Assembly: GCA_937923255.1 (NCBI GenBank)
Contig: CALAIL010000077.1
Span: forward strand, 1-23,720
Source: an uncultured Propionivibrio sp.
Lineage (GTDB): Bacteria > Pseudomonadota > Gammaproteobacteria > Burkholderiales > Rhodocyclaceae
DNA: 23,720 nt
Reading direction: 5' to 3'
The notes under the pieces: generated by a model
What the model saw: only the letters and a program-made list of their open reading frames with translations
Database searches by the model: none
What the model was told of the DNA's origin: nothing
Shown: one piece after another, positions 1 through 8,381 of the stretch
Position numbering within the stretch: position 1 is the first letter of the stretch
Layout: each line of letters starts with the position of its first letter
Made by a program: the position numbers and the translations under genes

Positions 1-22
1 TTTCTTTGGCGAGGCAAAGAAA
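1..22. repeat. Perfect 8-bp inverted repeat at the window edge
   Basis: TTTCTTTG at 1-8 is the exact reverse complement of CAAAGAAA at 15-22, with a 6-nt GC-rich loop. It lies outside any gene, so it could be the end of a larger dispersed repeat or a hairpin behind a gene to the left of the window. Only the palindrome itself is seen. The rest of 1-120 shows nothing else I can name. Confidence 0.35.
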
Positions 23-120
23 GTCAGCGGGGCGCGCTGCCGCTCAGCGCAACGGTATCAAAAAGAGTTCCGTGGGTAAAAATCAGCGCGCAGGCTGTGG
101 CAATTCTTGTTTTTTTAGTT

Positions 121-208
121 TCAGGACGCCTACCCGCAAGCCCGTGTATTTAGGGCATCTCCGGGAGGTATGCCCTGAAGCCCTTATAAATAGGGCATTT
201 CCGGGCAG
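121..208 (+). repeat. Two tandem units of a ~40-bp hairpin repeat
   Basis: Two consecutive units (about 129-168 and 169-208) share the core AAGCCC (139-144 and 179-184) followed by an AT-rich stretch, then GGGCAT(C/T)TCCGGG. The second unit folds into a 7-bp stem, ATGCCCT (170-176) with AGGGCAT (192-198), around a 15-nt loop. The same family appears in the same orientation between pntB and aroB (7540-8302). These copies sit just behind the 3' end of glmS. The family is not one I recognise. Confidence 0.75.
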
Positions 209-222
209 GTGCTTTTCCGGCT

Positions 223-240
223 GGGCAGCAATAGCTGCCC
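223..240 (-). terminator. Hairpin behind glmS, possible terminator
   Basis: GGGCAGC (223-229) pairs perfectly with GCTGCCC (234-240) around a 4-nt loop, 17 nt past the glmS stop codon. On the minus strand no clear T run follows, so it would be a weak or factor-assisted terminator, or an RNA-stabilising 3' hairpin. Confidence 0.45.
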
Positions 241-257
241 TGTGGGGTATTCGAGCT

Positions 258-2087
258 TTACTCCACCGTCACCGACTTGGCGAGGTTGCGCGGTTTATCC
301 ACATCTGTGCCGCGCACCAGCGCGACATGGTAGGCGAGCAGTTGCAGCGGGATCGTATGCAGCAGCGCCGAGAGCTGGCCATAGTGTTCGGGCAGACGCA
401 GGATGTGCAGGCCGTCGGACGCTGACATTTCGCTGTCGGCGTCGGCAAATACGAACAGTTCGCCCCCGCGTGCGCGCACTTCCTGCAAATTGGATTTGAG
501 CTTTTCCAGCAAGGCGTCGTTCGGGGCAACGGCAATCACTGGCATGTCCTGATCGACGAGCGCCAGCGGCCCATGCTTGAGTTCGCCCGCCGGATAGGCT
601 TCGGCATGGATGTACGTAATTTCCTTGAGCTTGAGCGCGCCTTCCATGGCAATCGGGTAATGGCGGCCTCGTCCGAGAAACAGCGCATTCTGTTTCATGG
701 CGAAGCGCTCTGCCCAGACGCGAATGTGGGGTTCAAGCTCAAGCACCTTGCCAACGGCGACGGGTAAATGGCGCAAGGCGCTCAGTCCTTTCCCTTCATC
801 GGCAGGCGTCAGCCAGCCGCGCAGTTTTGCCAGCGTCAGCGTCAGCAGATAAAGCGCAGCCAGCTGCGTCGTAAAGGCTTTGGTCGAGGCGACGCCGATC
901 TCCGGCCCTGCGCGCGTAATGAAGCGCAAGGCATTTTCGCGCACCAGCGAGGATTCCGGCACGTTGCAGATACAGAGCGTATGCCGCATTCCCAGTGATT
1001 TGGCATGTTGCAGCGCAGCCAGCGTATCGGCGGTTTCGCCGGACTGGGAAAGGGTCACCACGAGCGTTGCCGGATCGGCGACTGAATCGCGGTAGCGGTA
1101 TTCGCTGGCGACCTCGACGCTGCACGGCAGGCCGGCAATCGCCTCCAGCCAGTAACGCGCCGTCAAACCAGCATGGTAGCTGGTGCCGCAGGCAAGAATG
1201 AGCACCTGACGCGCCGCCCTGAGCACTGGTTCTGCCGATGCGCCGAACAGTCCGGGCTGCACGCTGTACGTGGCGCCCAGCATTTCCAGCGTATTGGACA
1301 AGGCGGCGGGCTGCTCGAAAATTTCCTTCTGCATGTAATGACGATACTGGCCCAGCTCCACCGCATCTGCCGACAGTTGCGATTCCGACTCCAGGCGCTT
1401 GACAGGCGTCCCGTCAACGCGGGTGATCCGGAAACCGTCGCGGGTTATCTCGGCGCAATCGCCGTTTTCCAGATAGACGATACGCCGCGTCACCTGCAAC
1501 AGCGCGGAGACATCCGATGCGGCATAGTGACCGTTCTCGCCGATGCCGAGCAGCAACGGCGCGCCGTCACGCGCCATGACAATCCGTCCCGGTTCGCTTT
1601 TGCGGAGGATGGCCAAGGCGAAAGCGCCGCGCAGTTGGGCGATTGCGGCACGTGCGGCAGCAAAGAAATCATCGTGCTTTTTCAGCTCCGAGGCGATCAG
1701 ATGCGCCACAACCTCGGTATCGGTTTCCGAAACGAATTCGTAACCTTCCGCGCGCAGGCGGGTGCGCAGAGGCTCGTGATTTTCGATGATGCCATTATGA
1801 ACGACCGCCAAACCGCCCGATACATGCGGATGTGCGTTGCGCTCGCTCGGGACGCCATGCGTCGCCCAGCGCGTATGGGCAATGCCCGTTTCACCGCTGG
1901 CGGCGGACTGCTCGGCCTGCGCCGCCAGCTCTGAAACGCGCCCGACGGCGCGCAGACACTGCAAACCGCCCTGACCGATCAACGCCAGACCGGCCGAGTC
2001 ATAGCCGCGATACTCAAGCCGCCGCAAGCCTTCCAGCAATACGGATACAACATTGCGATCAGCGACCGCAGCAACGATGCCACACAT
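258..2087 (-). CDS. glmS: Glutamine-fructose-6-phosphate aminotransferase (isomerising), GlmS
   Basis: Makes glucosamine-6-phosphate from fructose-6-phosphate and glutamine in the cytoplasm, the first committed step to UDP-GlcNAc. The protein is 609 residues, the same as E. coli GlmS. The start is the ATG at 2087, because the catalytic cysteine must be residue 2 (MCGIV); a GGAG sits 5 nt upstream (2093-2096). The in-frame extension further upstream is therefore rejected. The N-terminal glutaminase domain shows HTRWATHG (71-78) and HNGIIEN (97-103). The two SIS sugar-isomerase domains show GTSYHAG (301-307) and SQSGET (347-352). The C-terminal active site keeps Glu489, His505 and Lys604. It lies 174 bp downstream of glmU on the same strand, so the two probably form an operon; that gap holds no gene or obvious hairpin. 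Confidence 0.98.
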   Translation of the reverse strand: MCGIVAAVADRNVVSVLLEGLRRLEYRGYDSAGLALIGQGGLQCLRAVGRVSELAAQAEQSAASGETGIAHTRWATHGVPSERNAHPHVSGGLAVVHNGIIENHEPLRTRLRAEGYEFVSETDTEVVAHLIASELKKHDDFFAAARAAIAQLRGAFALAILRKSEPGRIVMARDGAPLLLGIGENGHYAASDVSALLQVTRRIVYLENGDCAEITRDGFRITRVDGTPVKRLESESQLSADAVELGQYRHYMQKEIFEQPAALSNTLEMLGATYSVQPGLFGASAEPVLRAARQVLILACGTSYHAGLTARYWLEAIAGLPCSVEVASEYRYRDSVADPATLVVTLSQSGETADTLAALQHAKSLGMRHTLCICNVPESSLVRENALRFITRAGPEIGVASTKAFTTQLAALYLLTLTLAKLRGWLTPADEGKGLSALRHLPVAVGKVLELEPHIRVWAERFAMKQNALFLGRGRHYPIAMEGALKLKEITYIHAEAYPAGELKHGPLALVDQDMPVIAVAPNDALLEKLKSNLQEVRARGGELFVFADADSEMSASDGLHILRLPEHYGQLSALLHTIPLQLLAYHVALVRGTDVDKPRNLAKSVTVE

Positions 2088-2261
2088 TTTTACTCCGCAT
2101 CTCAAACAGAATACTCAACGTCTCAACAGTCAGAAGAGCAGGCGCGCAGAGCGCTTACGTTGCCCAATCCGAAGCGGCTGCCCTCTGATCGCTCTCATTG
2201 CGCCTTCATCACCCTAGAAAAGCGCGAATCCAGTCAGAAATCATGGATGAGCGCAAGCTTA

Positions 2262-3620
2262 TCACCGTTCCTTACGGGGACGTTTCCAGCCGGGAATCGA
2301 AGTCTGCCGGGCGCGCGAAATAGTCAACGCATCGGCTGGCGCATCCTTCGTCAGCGTCGTGCCGGCGCCCAGGGTGGCTCCACGGCCCACCGTCACCGGC
2401 GCAACCAGCTGGGTATCCGATCCGATGAAGGCATCGTCCTCAATCACCGTCTGATGTTTATGGGCGCCGTCGTAATTGCAGGTGATCGTCCCCGCGCCGA
2501 TATTGACGCGCTGGCCGACGCTGGCATCACCGATATAGGCGAGATGATTGGCCTTGGCGTGCGCTGCAAACGCGCTCTGTTTGACTTCGACGAAATTGCC
2601 GATATGGACGTCCTCAGCCAATGTCGTCCCTGGGCGCAGGCGGGCAAAAGGACCAATACGGCCATGCGCGCCGACGACGGCCTCTTCGATATGCGTAAAA
2701 GCGGCCAGATGACTGCCCGCTTCGATGACGGCATCCTTAAGCACGCAGTTGGGCCCCAGCTCAACGCCGTCGCCCAGCGCCACCCGCCCTTCAAAAACGC
2801 AATTGACGTCGATAAATACGTCGCGCCCGCAAACAAGCTCGCCGCGCACGTCGATACGCGCTGGATCGGCCAGGCGCACGCCCTGCGCCATGAGCCGCTC
2901 GGCCTGACGGCGCTGGTAGATACGCTCCAGTTCCGCCAGCTGTGCCTTGTCATTAACGCCAAGCGCTTCCCACGGCTCATCCGGCTGCGCAGTGCGCACC
3001 GGCACGCCGTCGGCAATCGCCATGCCCACAATGTCGGTCAGGTAATACTCATGCTGCGCGTTGTCGTTCGACAGGCGCCGGAGCCACCCGCCAAGGCAGG
3101 CCGTGGGCACGGCGATCACGCCGGTATTGATCTCACGGATAGCGCATTCTGCCGGTGTCGCATCTTTCTGCTCGACAATCCGCATAACTTCGCCGGCAGC
3201 ATTGCGCACGATACGGCCATAGCCGTAGGGATCGGCCGGTTCGACGGTCAGAATTGCGAGCGCATTGTGCGCCTCGCGAACCAGCCGCTGTAGCGTCTCC
3301 TTGCGGATCAATGGCCCGTCGCCATTGAGTACCAGCGTCGTTTCCGCCGCAGCTGCTAGATGCGGCAACGCCTGCATGACGGCGTGCCCCGTCCCCAGCT
3401 GCGGCGACTGCAAGGCCCAGGAAATATCCGGCGCATCCAGGGCAGTACGCACGGCTTCGCCGCCATACCCATAGACCACGCACAGTGTTTCCGGATGCAG
3501 GCTGCGCGCCGTGTCGATGACGTGCGCAACCAGCGCCTTGCCGGCAAGGGGATGCAACACCTTGGGCAAGTCAGAATGCATCCGCTTTCCCTGCCCGGCC
3601 GCCAGAATGACAATATTCAT
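2262..3620 (-). CDS. glmU: Bifunctional GlmU: GlcNAc-1-P uridyltransferase / glucosamine-1-P acetyltransferase
   Basis: Catalyses the last two steps to UDP-GlcNAc, acetylating glucosamine-1-phosphate and then transferring UMP from UTP. The protein is 452 residues, close to E. coli GlmU (456). The start is the ATG at 3620 (MNIVILAAG), with GGAG 8 nt upstream; the longer in-frame extension adds 40 unconserved residues and is rejected. The N-terminal pyrophosphorylase domain has LAAGQGKRM (6-14), QLGTGHAV (74-81) and the metal-binding Asp101 in NGDGPL. From about residue 250 the protein becomes a left-handed beta-helix of hexapeptide repeats, with the acetyltransferase His359 in [10 protein letters not shown]. 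It precedes glmS on the same strand. Its ATG overlaps the stop of an unidentified upstream frame by 3 nt, within an ATGA. Confidence 0.97.
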   Translation of the reverse strand: MNIVILAAGQGKRMHSDLPKVLHPLAGKALVAHVIDTARSLHPETLCVVYGYGGEAVRTALDAPDISWALQSPQLGTGHAVMQALPHLAAAAETTLVLNGDGPLIRKETLQRLVREAHNALAILTVEPADPYGYGRIVRNAAGEVMRIVEQKDATPAECAIREINTGVIAVPTACLGGWLRRLSNDNAQHEYYLTDIVGMAIADGVPVRTAQPDEPWEALGVNDKAQLAELERIYQRRQAERLMAQGVRLADPARIDVRGELVCGRDVFIDVNCVFEGRVALGDGVELGPNCVLKDAVIEAGSHLAAFTHIEEAVVGAHGRIGPFARLRPGTTLAEDVHIGNFVEVKQSAFAAHAKANHLAYIGDASVGQRVNIGAGTITCNYDGAHKHQTVIEDDAFIGSDTQLVAPVTVGRGATLGAGTTLTKDAPADALTISRARQTSIPGWKRPRKER

Positions 3621-4357
3621 CGTTTCAACTCCACACTCCATGAAGCCGCCGCGGCGCAATGAGCCGCTCTCGGCGCATTTTGCGCCCCCTTTACGCCCGC
3701 TTCCCAAATATCGGGGGGCTGGCAGCGAAATTGGCGACAAAAAACGCCATCAGCAATAAAGATTTTGATTTTCATAGCATAACAGCCTTCTTTCCAGCCG
3801 TCGCGCATCATGCAGAACCGAAGCGAACGCCACTGCCGACGGCGGTTTGCTGATTGTCGCGGGTCACGCGCGGACACGTCCGGACAATACCGACCTGTGC
3901 CGCCGGAGAAATTTATCGGGCAACGGTCAATCGATACATTCGATCCCCCGATTGGCGACACAGCCCGACCGGTTATTCTATGAAACAGGAACACCGCATC
4001 TGCCGATACGGCCGGCAATTTGGCCGCACACCCGTCTTTCACAAACAGGCCATACAATCCAATCGCACCCTTGCTGGGGCCCAAACAGACAGAAATTGGA
4101 TGGAAATGATACGCAACGGGGTATTCGGCAAGCGCGATTTCTTCTGCCAAACGGTTTGCCGTGATACGATTTTGTCCTTGTCGAAAGGACTGCTGCGCCG
4201 GAACCTTGCGTTCATGGCGGTAGAAATGCATGACTGATGACGCGGGGCAGCTTTGATTGTCGTATTTACTGCCCGCGCTCCGTGGTTTTTCTCCCGTTCG
4301 CGCAATGCATTTTCGGTCGAATTTTCCGGAAGCTTCTTGTGATTTACGCACGATCAT
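3617..4357 (-). CDS. Possible hypothetical gene upstream of glmU (246 codons)
   Basis: I do not recognise this product. The minus-strand frame is free of stops across the whole ~800-bp gap between glmU and pntA, which is longer than expected by chance for this base composition. The ATG at 4357 is preceded by GGGAGG (4364-4369) at 6-nt spacing, and the TGA (3617-3619) overlaps the glmU ATG in the ATGA pattern typical of translational coupling. Against it: the predicted protein has a high cysteine content (about 11 of 246), no motif, signal peptide or membrane segment I can see, and codon use looser than its neighbours (AGA, ATA, CGA and GGA all occur). It could be a fast-evolving orphan, a decaying gene, or a chance frame in a long spacer. 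If it is not real, 3621-4425 is non-coding and holds the divergent promoters of glmU and pntA. Confidence 0.3.
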   Translation of the reverse strand: MIVRKSQEASGKFDRKCIARTGEKPRSAGSKYDNQSCPASSVMHFYRHERKVPAQQSFRQGQNRITANRLAEEIALAEYPVAYHFHPISVCLGPSKGAIGLYGLFVKDGCAAKLPAVSADAVFLFHRITGRAVSPIGGSNVSIDRCPINFSGGTGRYCPDVSARDPRQSANRRRQWRSLRFCMMRDGWKEGCYAMKIKIFIADGVFCRQFRCQPPDIWEAGVKGAQNAPRAAHCAAAASWSVELKR

Positions 4358-4425
4358 AAAAAACCTCCCGCAAGTACCCTGCCGACAATCCAAAATACCT
4401 CTGTTTTCATGACATGGAGCTTTAA

Positions 4426-6033
4426 ATGCCACTGACTATTGGCGTGCCGCGCGAAATTTTTCCCGGCGAAAAACGGGTTGCGACTGTTCCCGATGTCGTC
4501 GAAAAGCTGATCAAGCTTGGATTCAAGGTTGCGATTGAGTCTGGCGCGGGCGAAGCAGCGAATTTCAATGACGAGACCTATCGCGCAGCCGGCGCAGACA
4601 TTGTCGCCGACGCCGCCCAGCTCTGGGCTGGCGCTGACATCATTTTCAAGGTACGCGGCCCGACGGTAGAAGAAGTCGCGCTGATGCGCGAAGGCAGTAC
4701 GCTGATCTCCTTCATCTGGCCGGCCCAGAACCCGGAACTCATGCAGCAACTGGCTGCCCGGAAAGCGACCGTTCTGGCCATCGACTCTCTGCCTCGCCAG
4801 CTTTCCCGCGCCCAGAAAATGGATGCGTTGACCTCGATGGCCGGCATCAGCGGTTACCGGGCCGTCATTGAAGCAGCAAATGCTTTTGGCCGTTTCTTCA
4901 ATGGTCAAATTACGGCCGCCGGCAAAGTGCCTCCCGCCAAAGTGTTCATTGCCGGGGCGGGTGTCGCCGGCCTGGCGGCGATCGGCACGGCGGCCAACCT
5001 GGGCGCCATTGTGCGCGCCAACGATACGCGCGCCGAAGTCGCCGACCAAGTCAAGTCGCTGGGGGGTGAGTTCGTCAAGGTAGATTACGAAGAAGACGGC
5101 TCCGGCGGCGGCGGTTACGCCAAGGTGATGAGCGAAGGCTTCCAGCAGGCCCAGCGCAAGATGTATGCCCAGCAAGCCAAGGAAGCAGACATCATCATCA
5201 CGACCGCGCTGATTCCCGGCAAGCCCGCGCCCAAACTGATCACCGAAGATATGGTGAAAAGTATGAAACCGGGCAGCGTCATCGTCGATATGGCGGGTGA
5301 ACAGGGCGGCAACTGCGAGCTGACCGAGCCGGGCCAGGCCGTCGTGAAATATGGCGTCACGATCATCGGTTACACGGATCTGCCCAGCCGTCTGTCAAAA
5401 CAGTCTTCGACACTGTACGCTACCAATCTGTTGCGCCTGACGGAAGAGTTGTGCAAGACCAAGGACGGCACTCTGAACGTTAATATGGAAGATGATGCCA
5501 TTCGCGGCTTGACCGTTATCAAGAATGGCGAGATCACCTGGCCGCCCCCTCCCCTGAAACTTCCCGCGCCGCCGCCCGCCAAGCCTGCGGCCGCAGCACC
5601 TGCGCCTGCCGCGAAAAAAGGGCATGGACACGGCGCCAGTGGAGAGCCGATGCCGGCCAGTACGCTAGCCATCATCGGCGGCATCATTGCCGTGCTCTTC
5701 GTCTTGGTCGGCCTGACGGCGCCGCCCGCCTTCTTGTCGCACTTCACCGTGTTCGTGCTGGCCTGTTTCGTAGGCTATATGGTGGTTTGGAATGTCACAC
5801 CTTCACTCCATACGCCGTTGATGAGCGTCACCAACGCCATCAGCAGCATCATCGCCATTGGCGCGCTGGTGCAAATTGCGCCGCCGCTCACCGACATTCA
5901 CGCCGATATCATTGCCGGCCGTTCCGTAGACTGGATCCGCTGTTTTGCCATCGGCGGCATCGTGCTGGCGACGATCAATATGTTTGGCGGCTTTGCGGTC
6001 ACACAGCGCATGCTGCAAATGTTCCGCAAATAA
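4426..6033 (+). CDS. pntA: NAD(P) transhydrogenase subunit alpha, PntA (fused form)
   Basis: Alpha subunit of the inner-membrane proton-translocating transhydrogenase, which reduces NADP+ with NADH using the proton gradient. The protein is 535 residues (E. coli PntA about 510). Residues 1-370 form the cytosolic NAD(H)-binding domain I, with [10 protein letters not shown] (16-25), the Rossmann loop GAGVAG (177-182) and the RANDTR strand end (197-202). A Pro/Ala-rich linker (about 373-397) and a short His/Gly stretch lead to four predicted membrane helices (about 412-431, 436-456, 465-487 and 505-527). It is therefore the single-chain alpha subunit, not the split PntAA/PntAB form. The start ATG has GGAG 6 nt upstream (4416-4419). 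It is followed by pntB after 18 bp. The longer linker is the main difference from E. coli. Confidence 0.97.
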   Translation: MPLTIGVPREIFPGEKRVATVPDVVEKLIKLGFKVAIESGAGEAANFNDETYRAAGADIVADAAQLWAGADIIFKVRGPTVEEVALMREGSTLISFIWPAQNPELMQQLAARKATVLAIDSLPRQLSRAQKMDALTSMAGISGYRAVIEAANAFGRFFNGQITAAGKVPPAKVFIAGAGVAGLAAIGTAANLGAIVRANDTRAEVADQVKSLGGEFVKVDYEEDGSGGGGYAKVMSEGFQQAQRKMYAQQAKEADIIITTALIPGKPAPKLITEDMVKSMKPGSVIVDMAGEQGGNCELTEPGQAVVKYGVTIIGYTDLPSRLSKQSSTLYATNLLRLTEELCKTKDGTLNVNMEDDAIRGLTVIKNGEITWPPPPLKLPAPPPAKPAAAAPAPAAKKGHGHGASGEPMPASTLAIIGGIIAVLFVLVGLTAPPAFLSHFTVFVLACFVGYMVVWNVTPSLHTPLMSVTNAISSIIAIGALVQIAPPLTDIHADIIAGRSVDWIRCFAIGGIVLATINMFGGFAVTQRMLQMFRK

Positions 6034-6051
6034 GAAAAGGGAGAAAAACTC

Positions 6052-7479
6052 ATGCCTACCAGTTTGGCTACTGTTGCCTACATCGGAGCCACCATCCTTT
6101 TCATTCTTTGCCTTGGCGGGCTGTCGAACCAGGAAACCGCGCGACGCGGCAACCTGTACGGCGTCATCGGCATGGCAATTGCCGTCATCGCTACGGTATT
6201 CGGGCCGCGTGTCCTGAGCGCCGGACTGCCGTGGATCATCGGTTGCATGGTCGTCGGCGGTGCAATCGGGCTGTATCTGGCGCGCGTCGTCCAGATGACG
6301 CAGATGCCCGAGTTGGTCGCTTTCATGCATAGCATGGTCGGCCTGGCAGCGATGTTCATCGGTTATGCAAGCTTTATCGACCCGGCTGCCTCGGTCGGCC
6401 TTTCGCCCGCAGAGCAAACCGTGCACGAGGTTGAAATGTACGTGGGCGTTCTGATCGGCGCGGTAACTTTTTCCGGATCGGTCGTTGCCTTCGGCAAACT
6501 GTCCGGCCGCATTGGCGGAAAACCGTTTTTGCTGCCCGGCCGCCATTTGATCAATCTCGTCGGCCTGCTCGTCGTCATCTGGTATGGCCGCGAGTTCCTC
6601 AACGCGCAGAGCGTTGCCGAAGGCATTACGCCAATGGTCATCATGACGGCCATTTCGCTGCTTTTTGGCGTGCATATGGTTATGGCCATCGGCGGCGCCG
6701 ACATGCCTGTCGTTGTTTCGATGCTCAATAGCTACTCAGGCTGGGCGGCGGCGGCTACCGGTTTCATGTTGTCCAACGACCTTCTGATCGTCACCGGTGC
6801 GCTGGTCGGTTCGAGCGGCGCCATTTTGTCGTACATCATGTGTAATGCCATGAACCGCAACTTCCTCAGCGTCATCAGCGGTGGCTTCGGTTCGGGCGGC
6901 AATGCGTTCAAACCGGCATCGGGCGGTGACGCGGCGCCAGCAGGGGAAACGACACCGATCTCGGCCGCGGAAACTGCCGAGCTTCTGAGCGAAGCCAAGA
7001 ATGTCATTATCGTCCCCGGTTACGGCATGGCCGTTGCTCAGGCACAGCATAGTGTCTATGAAATTACGCGCGTCCTGCGCGAGCGTGGCGTCAATGTCCG
7101 CTTTGGCATCCACCCGGTGGCGGGACGGATGCCTGGCCACATGAATGTTCTGCTTGCTGAGGCCAAGGTCCCCTACGATATCGTGCTTGAAATGGACGAG
7201 ATCAATGACGACTTTGCCGACACGGATGTTGCCATCGTGATTGGCGCCAACGATATCGTCAATCCGGCTGCGCAAGAAAATCCCAATAGCCCGATCGCGG
7301 GTATGCCGATTCTCGAAGTATGGAAAGCAAAGACATCGATTGTCATGAAGCGCAGTATGGCTTCCGGCTATGCCGGTGTCGATAACCCGCTGTTCTACAA
7401 AGAGAACAACCGGATGCTTTTTGGCGATGCCAAGAAAATGCTGGACGAGGTACTCAATACGCTCAACGCGTCCAAATAA
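6052..7479 (+). CDS. pntB: NAD(P) transhydrogenase subunit beta, PntB
   Basis: Beta subunit of the same transhydrogenase. It carries most of the proton channel and the NADP(H)-binding domain III. The protein is 475 residues (E. coli 462). The first ~265 residues are a series of hydrophobic membrane helices, including His93 in [11 protein letters not shown], which corresponds to the E. coli channel histidine His91. A Gly/Ala/Pro-rich hinge (about 277-305) leads to domain III, with [10 protein letters not shown] (323-332), [10 protein letters not shown] (398-407) and [10 protein letters not shown] (433-442), the known NADP-binding elements. A GGGAG precedes the ATG. It follows pntA after 18 bp, so the two are surely co-transcribed. 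Two hairpins lie directly behind the stop codon, so the operon ends here. Confidence 0.98.
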   Translation: MPTSLATVAYIGATILFILCLGGLSNQETARRGNLYGVIGMAIAVIATVFGPRVLSAGLPWIIGCMVVGGAIGLYLARVVQMTQMPELVAFMHSMVGLAAMFIGYASFIDPAASVGLSPAEQTVHEVEMYVGVLIGAVTFSGSVVAFGKLSGRIGGKPFLLPGRHLINLVGLLVVIWYGREFLNAQSVAEGITPMVIMTAISLLFGVHMVMAIGGADMPVVVSMLNSYSGWAAAATGFMLSNDLLIVTGALVGSSGAILSYIMCNAMNRNFLSVISGGFGSGGNAFKPASGGDAAPAGETTPISAAETAELLSEAKNVIIVPGYGMAVAQAQHSVYEITRVLRERGVNVRFGIHPVAGRMPGHMNVLLAEAKVPYDIVLEMDEINDDFADTDVAIVIGANDIVNPAAQENPNSPIAGMPILEVWKAKTSIVMKRSMASGYAGVDNPLFYKENNRMLFGDAKKMLDEVLNTLNASK

Positions 7480-7484
7480 AATGC

Positions 7485-7503
7485 CGTCTGCCTGCGGCAG
7501 ACG
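7485..7503 (+). other. Hairpin directly behind pntB, DUS-like
   Basis: CGTCTGCC (7485-7492) pairs perfectly with GGCAGACG (7496-7503) around a 3-nt loop, 5 nt past the pntB stop. The left arm begins with ATGCCGTCTG (7481-7490), which matches the first 10 of 12 bases of the neisserial DNA uptake sequence ATGCCGTCTGAA (from memory). There is no T run, so it would add to the true terminator that follows. Confidence 0.6.
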
Positions 7504-7521
7504 CCTCGAAGACAATCGAAC

Positions 7522-7556
7522 CAAGGGCTTCCATCTTTCATGGAAGCCCTTGTTTT
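7522..7556 (+). terminator. Rho-independent terminator of pntAB
   Basis: A perfect 13-bp stem, CAAGGGCTTCCAT (7522-7534) with ATGGAAGCCCTTG (7540-7552), around a 5-nt loop and followed by TTTT. The right arm matches the start of the ~40-bp repeat that continues downstream, so the terminator and the first repeat unit share sequence. Confidence 0.85.
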
Positions 7557-7651
7557 ATGGCATTTCGGAGGAGGCGTCCGGAAGCCCTTTATCCACAGGC
7601 ATTTCAGAGGACATGCCCGCAAATGCCCTATCCGTGCGGGTTCTGGAGCGC
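7540..7651 (+). repeat. First cluster of ~40-bp repeats (three units)
   Basis: Three tandem units at about 7540-7572, 7573-7612 and 7613-7651. The first two share AAGCCCTT followed by a variable AT-rich part and GGCATTTC(G/A)GAGGA. The third is a variant with AAATGCCCTATCC, folding as CCCGCA (7616-7621) with TGCGGG (7635-7640). It is nearly repeated at 8087-8127. The cluster ends in GGAGCGCC, similar to the GGGCGCC ending the later clusters. Confidence 0.75.
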
Positions 7652-7888
7652 CCCAAAAGCCCCTCGCCCTTTGGGAAAAGGATTTAGGGAAGGGCAAGGC
7701 GGTAAAAAGAGCGTCAAGGGCAAAAAGGTAGAAAAAGTGCCGAGCGCAAAATCAAACCCCATCTGAAATAAAGAAACCGTTTTCGGCTTGCTGCGCTCTC
7801 CGCCCCTGCGGGGCATCCCCCCACAGGGGGAGAATTAAAAACCCATCGACCGCCTACGCTACCGCTCCGTTACGCTTTCCCTAAAGAG
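7652..7888. other. Non-coding spacer with paired GC-rich hairpins
   Basis: No convincing gene. The first half is purine-rich with short AAGGGCAA-type repetitions. GCCCC (7802-7806) pairs with GGGGC (7810-7814), and immediately after it TCCCCC (7816-7821) pairs with GGGGGA (7826-7831). These back-to-back hairpins resemble the REP-like spacers found between convergent genes. Their role here is unknown. Confidence 0.5.
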
Positions 7889-8127
7889 GATGCCCGAAAG
7901 CCCGCGTATTTGGGGCATTTCAGAGAAGGGTTCCCGCAAGTCCTTTATTTACGGGCATCTCAGAGGAGATGCTCTGGCGCTCTTGTAAACAGAGCATCTC
8001 CGGGCACCTGCCCGCAAGCCCTTTATTTATAAGGGTTTCAGACTACCCTGCCCGAAGATCCTTTATCCATGCGAATTTCAGAGAGGCATGCCCGCAAATG
8101 CCCTATCCACGCGGAGTTCAGGGCGCC
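7889..8127 (+). repeat. Main cluster of ~40-bp hairpin repeats (six units)
   Basis: Six head-to-tail units start near 7889, 7928, 7968, 8007, 8046 and 8087, with a period of 39-41 bp. The shared parts are TGCCCG(C/A)AAGCCC, an AT-rich middle and GGGCATTTCAGAG. Stems differ in sequence but stay paired: ATGCCC/GGGCAT (7890-7895 with 7913-7918), CCCG/CGGG (7933-7936 with 7952-7955) and an 11-bp stem GGAGATGCTCT/AGAGCATCTCC (7965-7975 with 7991-8001). The whole cluster lies between convergent pntB and aroB. Confidence 0.8.
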
Positions 8128-8160
8128 CATATTTAGGACATTTAAAACATAGCGGCTCGA

Positions 8161-8240
8161 CTTTGCAAAAGACAAGGCGGCGAGCCGCAGACAGTACACT
8201 CAGTACGGCAAGGCGAGCCAGCGCCGTATTCCGGCAAAGG
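8161..8240. repeat. Segment resembling a neisserial intergenic repeat
   Basis: GACAAGGCGGCGAGCCGC (8171-8188) is followed by AGACAGTACA, AGTACGGCAAGGCGAGCCA and GCGCCGTA up to 8228. It contains GTAC twice (8194-8197 and 8203-8206) and a short GCGG/CCGC stem. From memory this closely matches a repeat common in Neisseria genomes, but no search was run. It is flanked by TTTGCAAAAG and GGCAAAGG and is non-coding. Confidence 0.5.
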
Positions 8241-8263
8241 AAACCGCCATATTCAGAAGGGCT

Positions 8264-8302
8264 GCTAGGAGATCCTTTACCACGCGGGATTTAGGGCGCC
8301 TA
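8264..8302 (+). repeat. Isolated degenerate unit of the ~40-bp repeat
   Basis: GATCCTTTACCACGCGGGAT (8271-8290) followed by TTAGGGCGCC resembles the end of the unit at 8087-8127, which reads CCTATCCACGCGG and then TTCAGGGCGCC. It is bounded by CTAGGA and GCGCCTAG. It appears cut off from the main cluster by the neisserial-like segment. From 8303 to the aroB stop I see nothing further. Confidence 0.5.
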
Positions 8303-8381
8303 GTTTCCGACAAGCGGAGTGAGGTCACCTGCCGCGCAAACCCATTGCCAAGCATGCCGCCGCGACACAATGTACGAGTGG

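Noticed and set aside
1..257. Short plus-strand frame (139 codons) from position 6
   Set aside because: It runs through the repeat units and into the antisense of glmS, with no ribosome-binding site or conserved product.
2160..3293. Plus-strand frame (377 codons) across glmU
   Set aside because: Antisense to glmU, whose motifs are intact throughout; no independent start signal or domain.
4354..5175. Minus-strand frame (273 codons) over pntA
   Set aside because: Antisense to the NAD-binding domain of pntA, with no recognisable features.
7889..8127. CRISPR array
   Set aside because: The period is regular, but there is no alternation of identical repeats with unique spacers; whole units are degenerate copies of one another and no cas gene is present.
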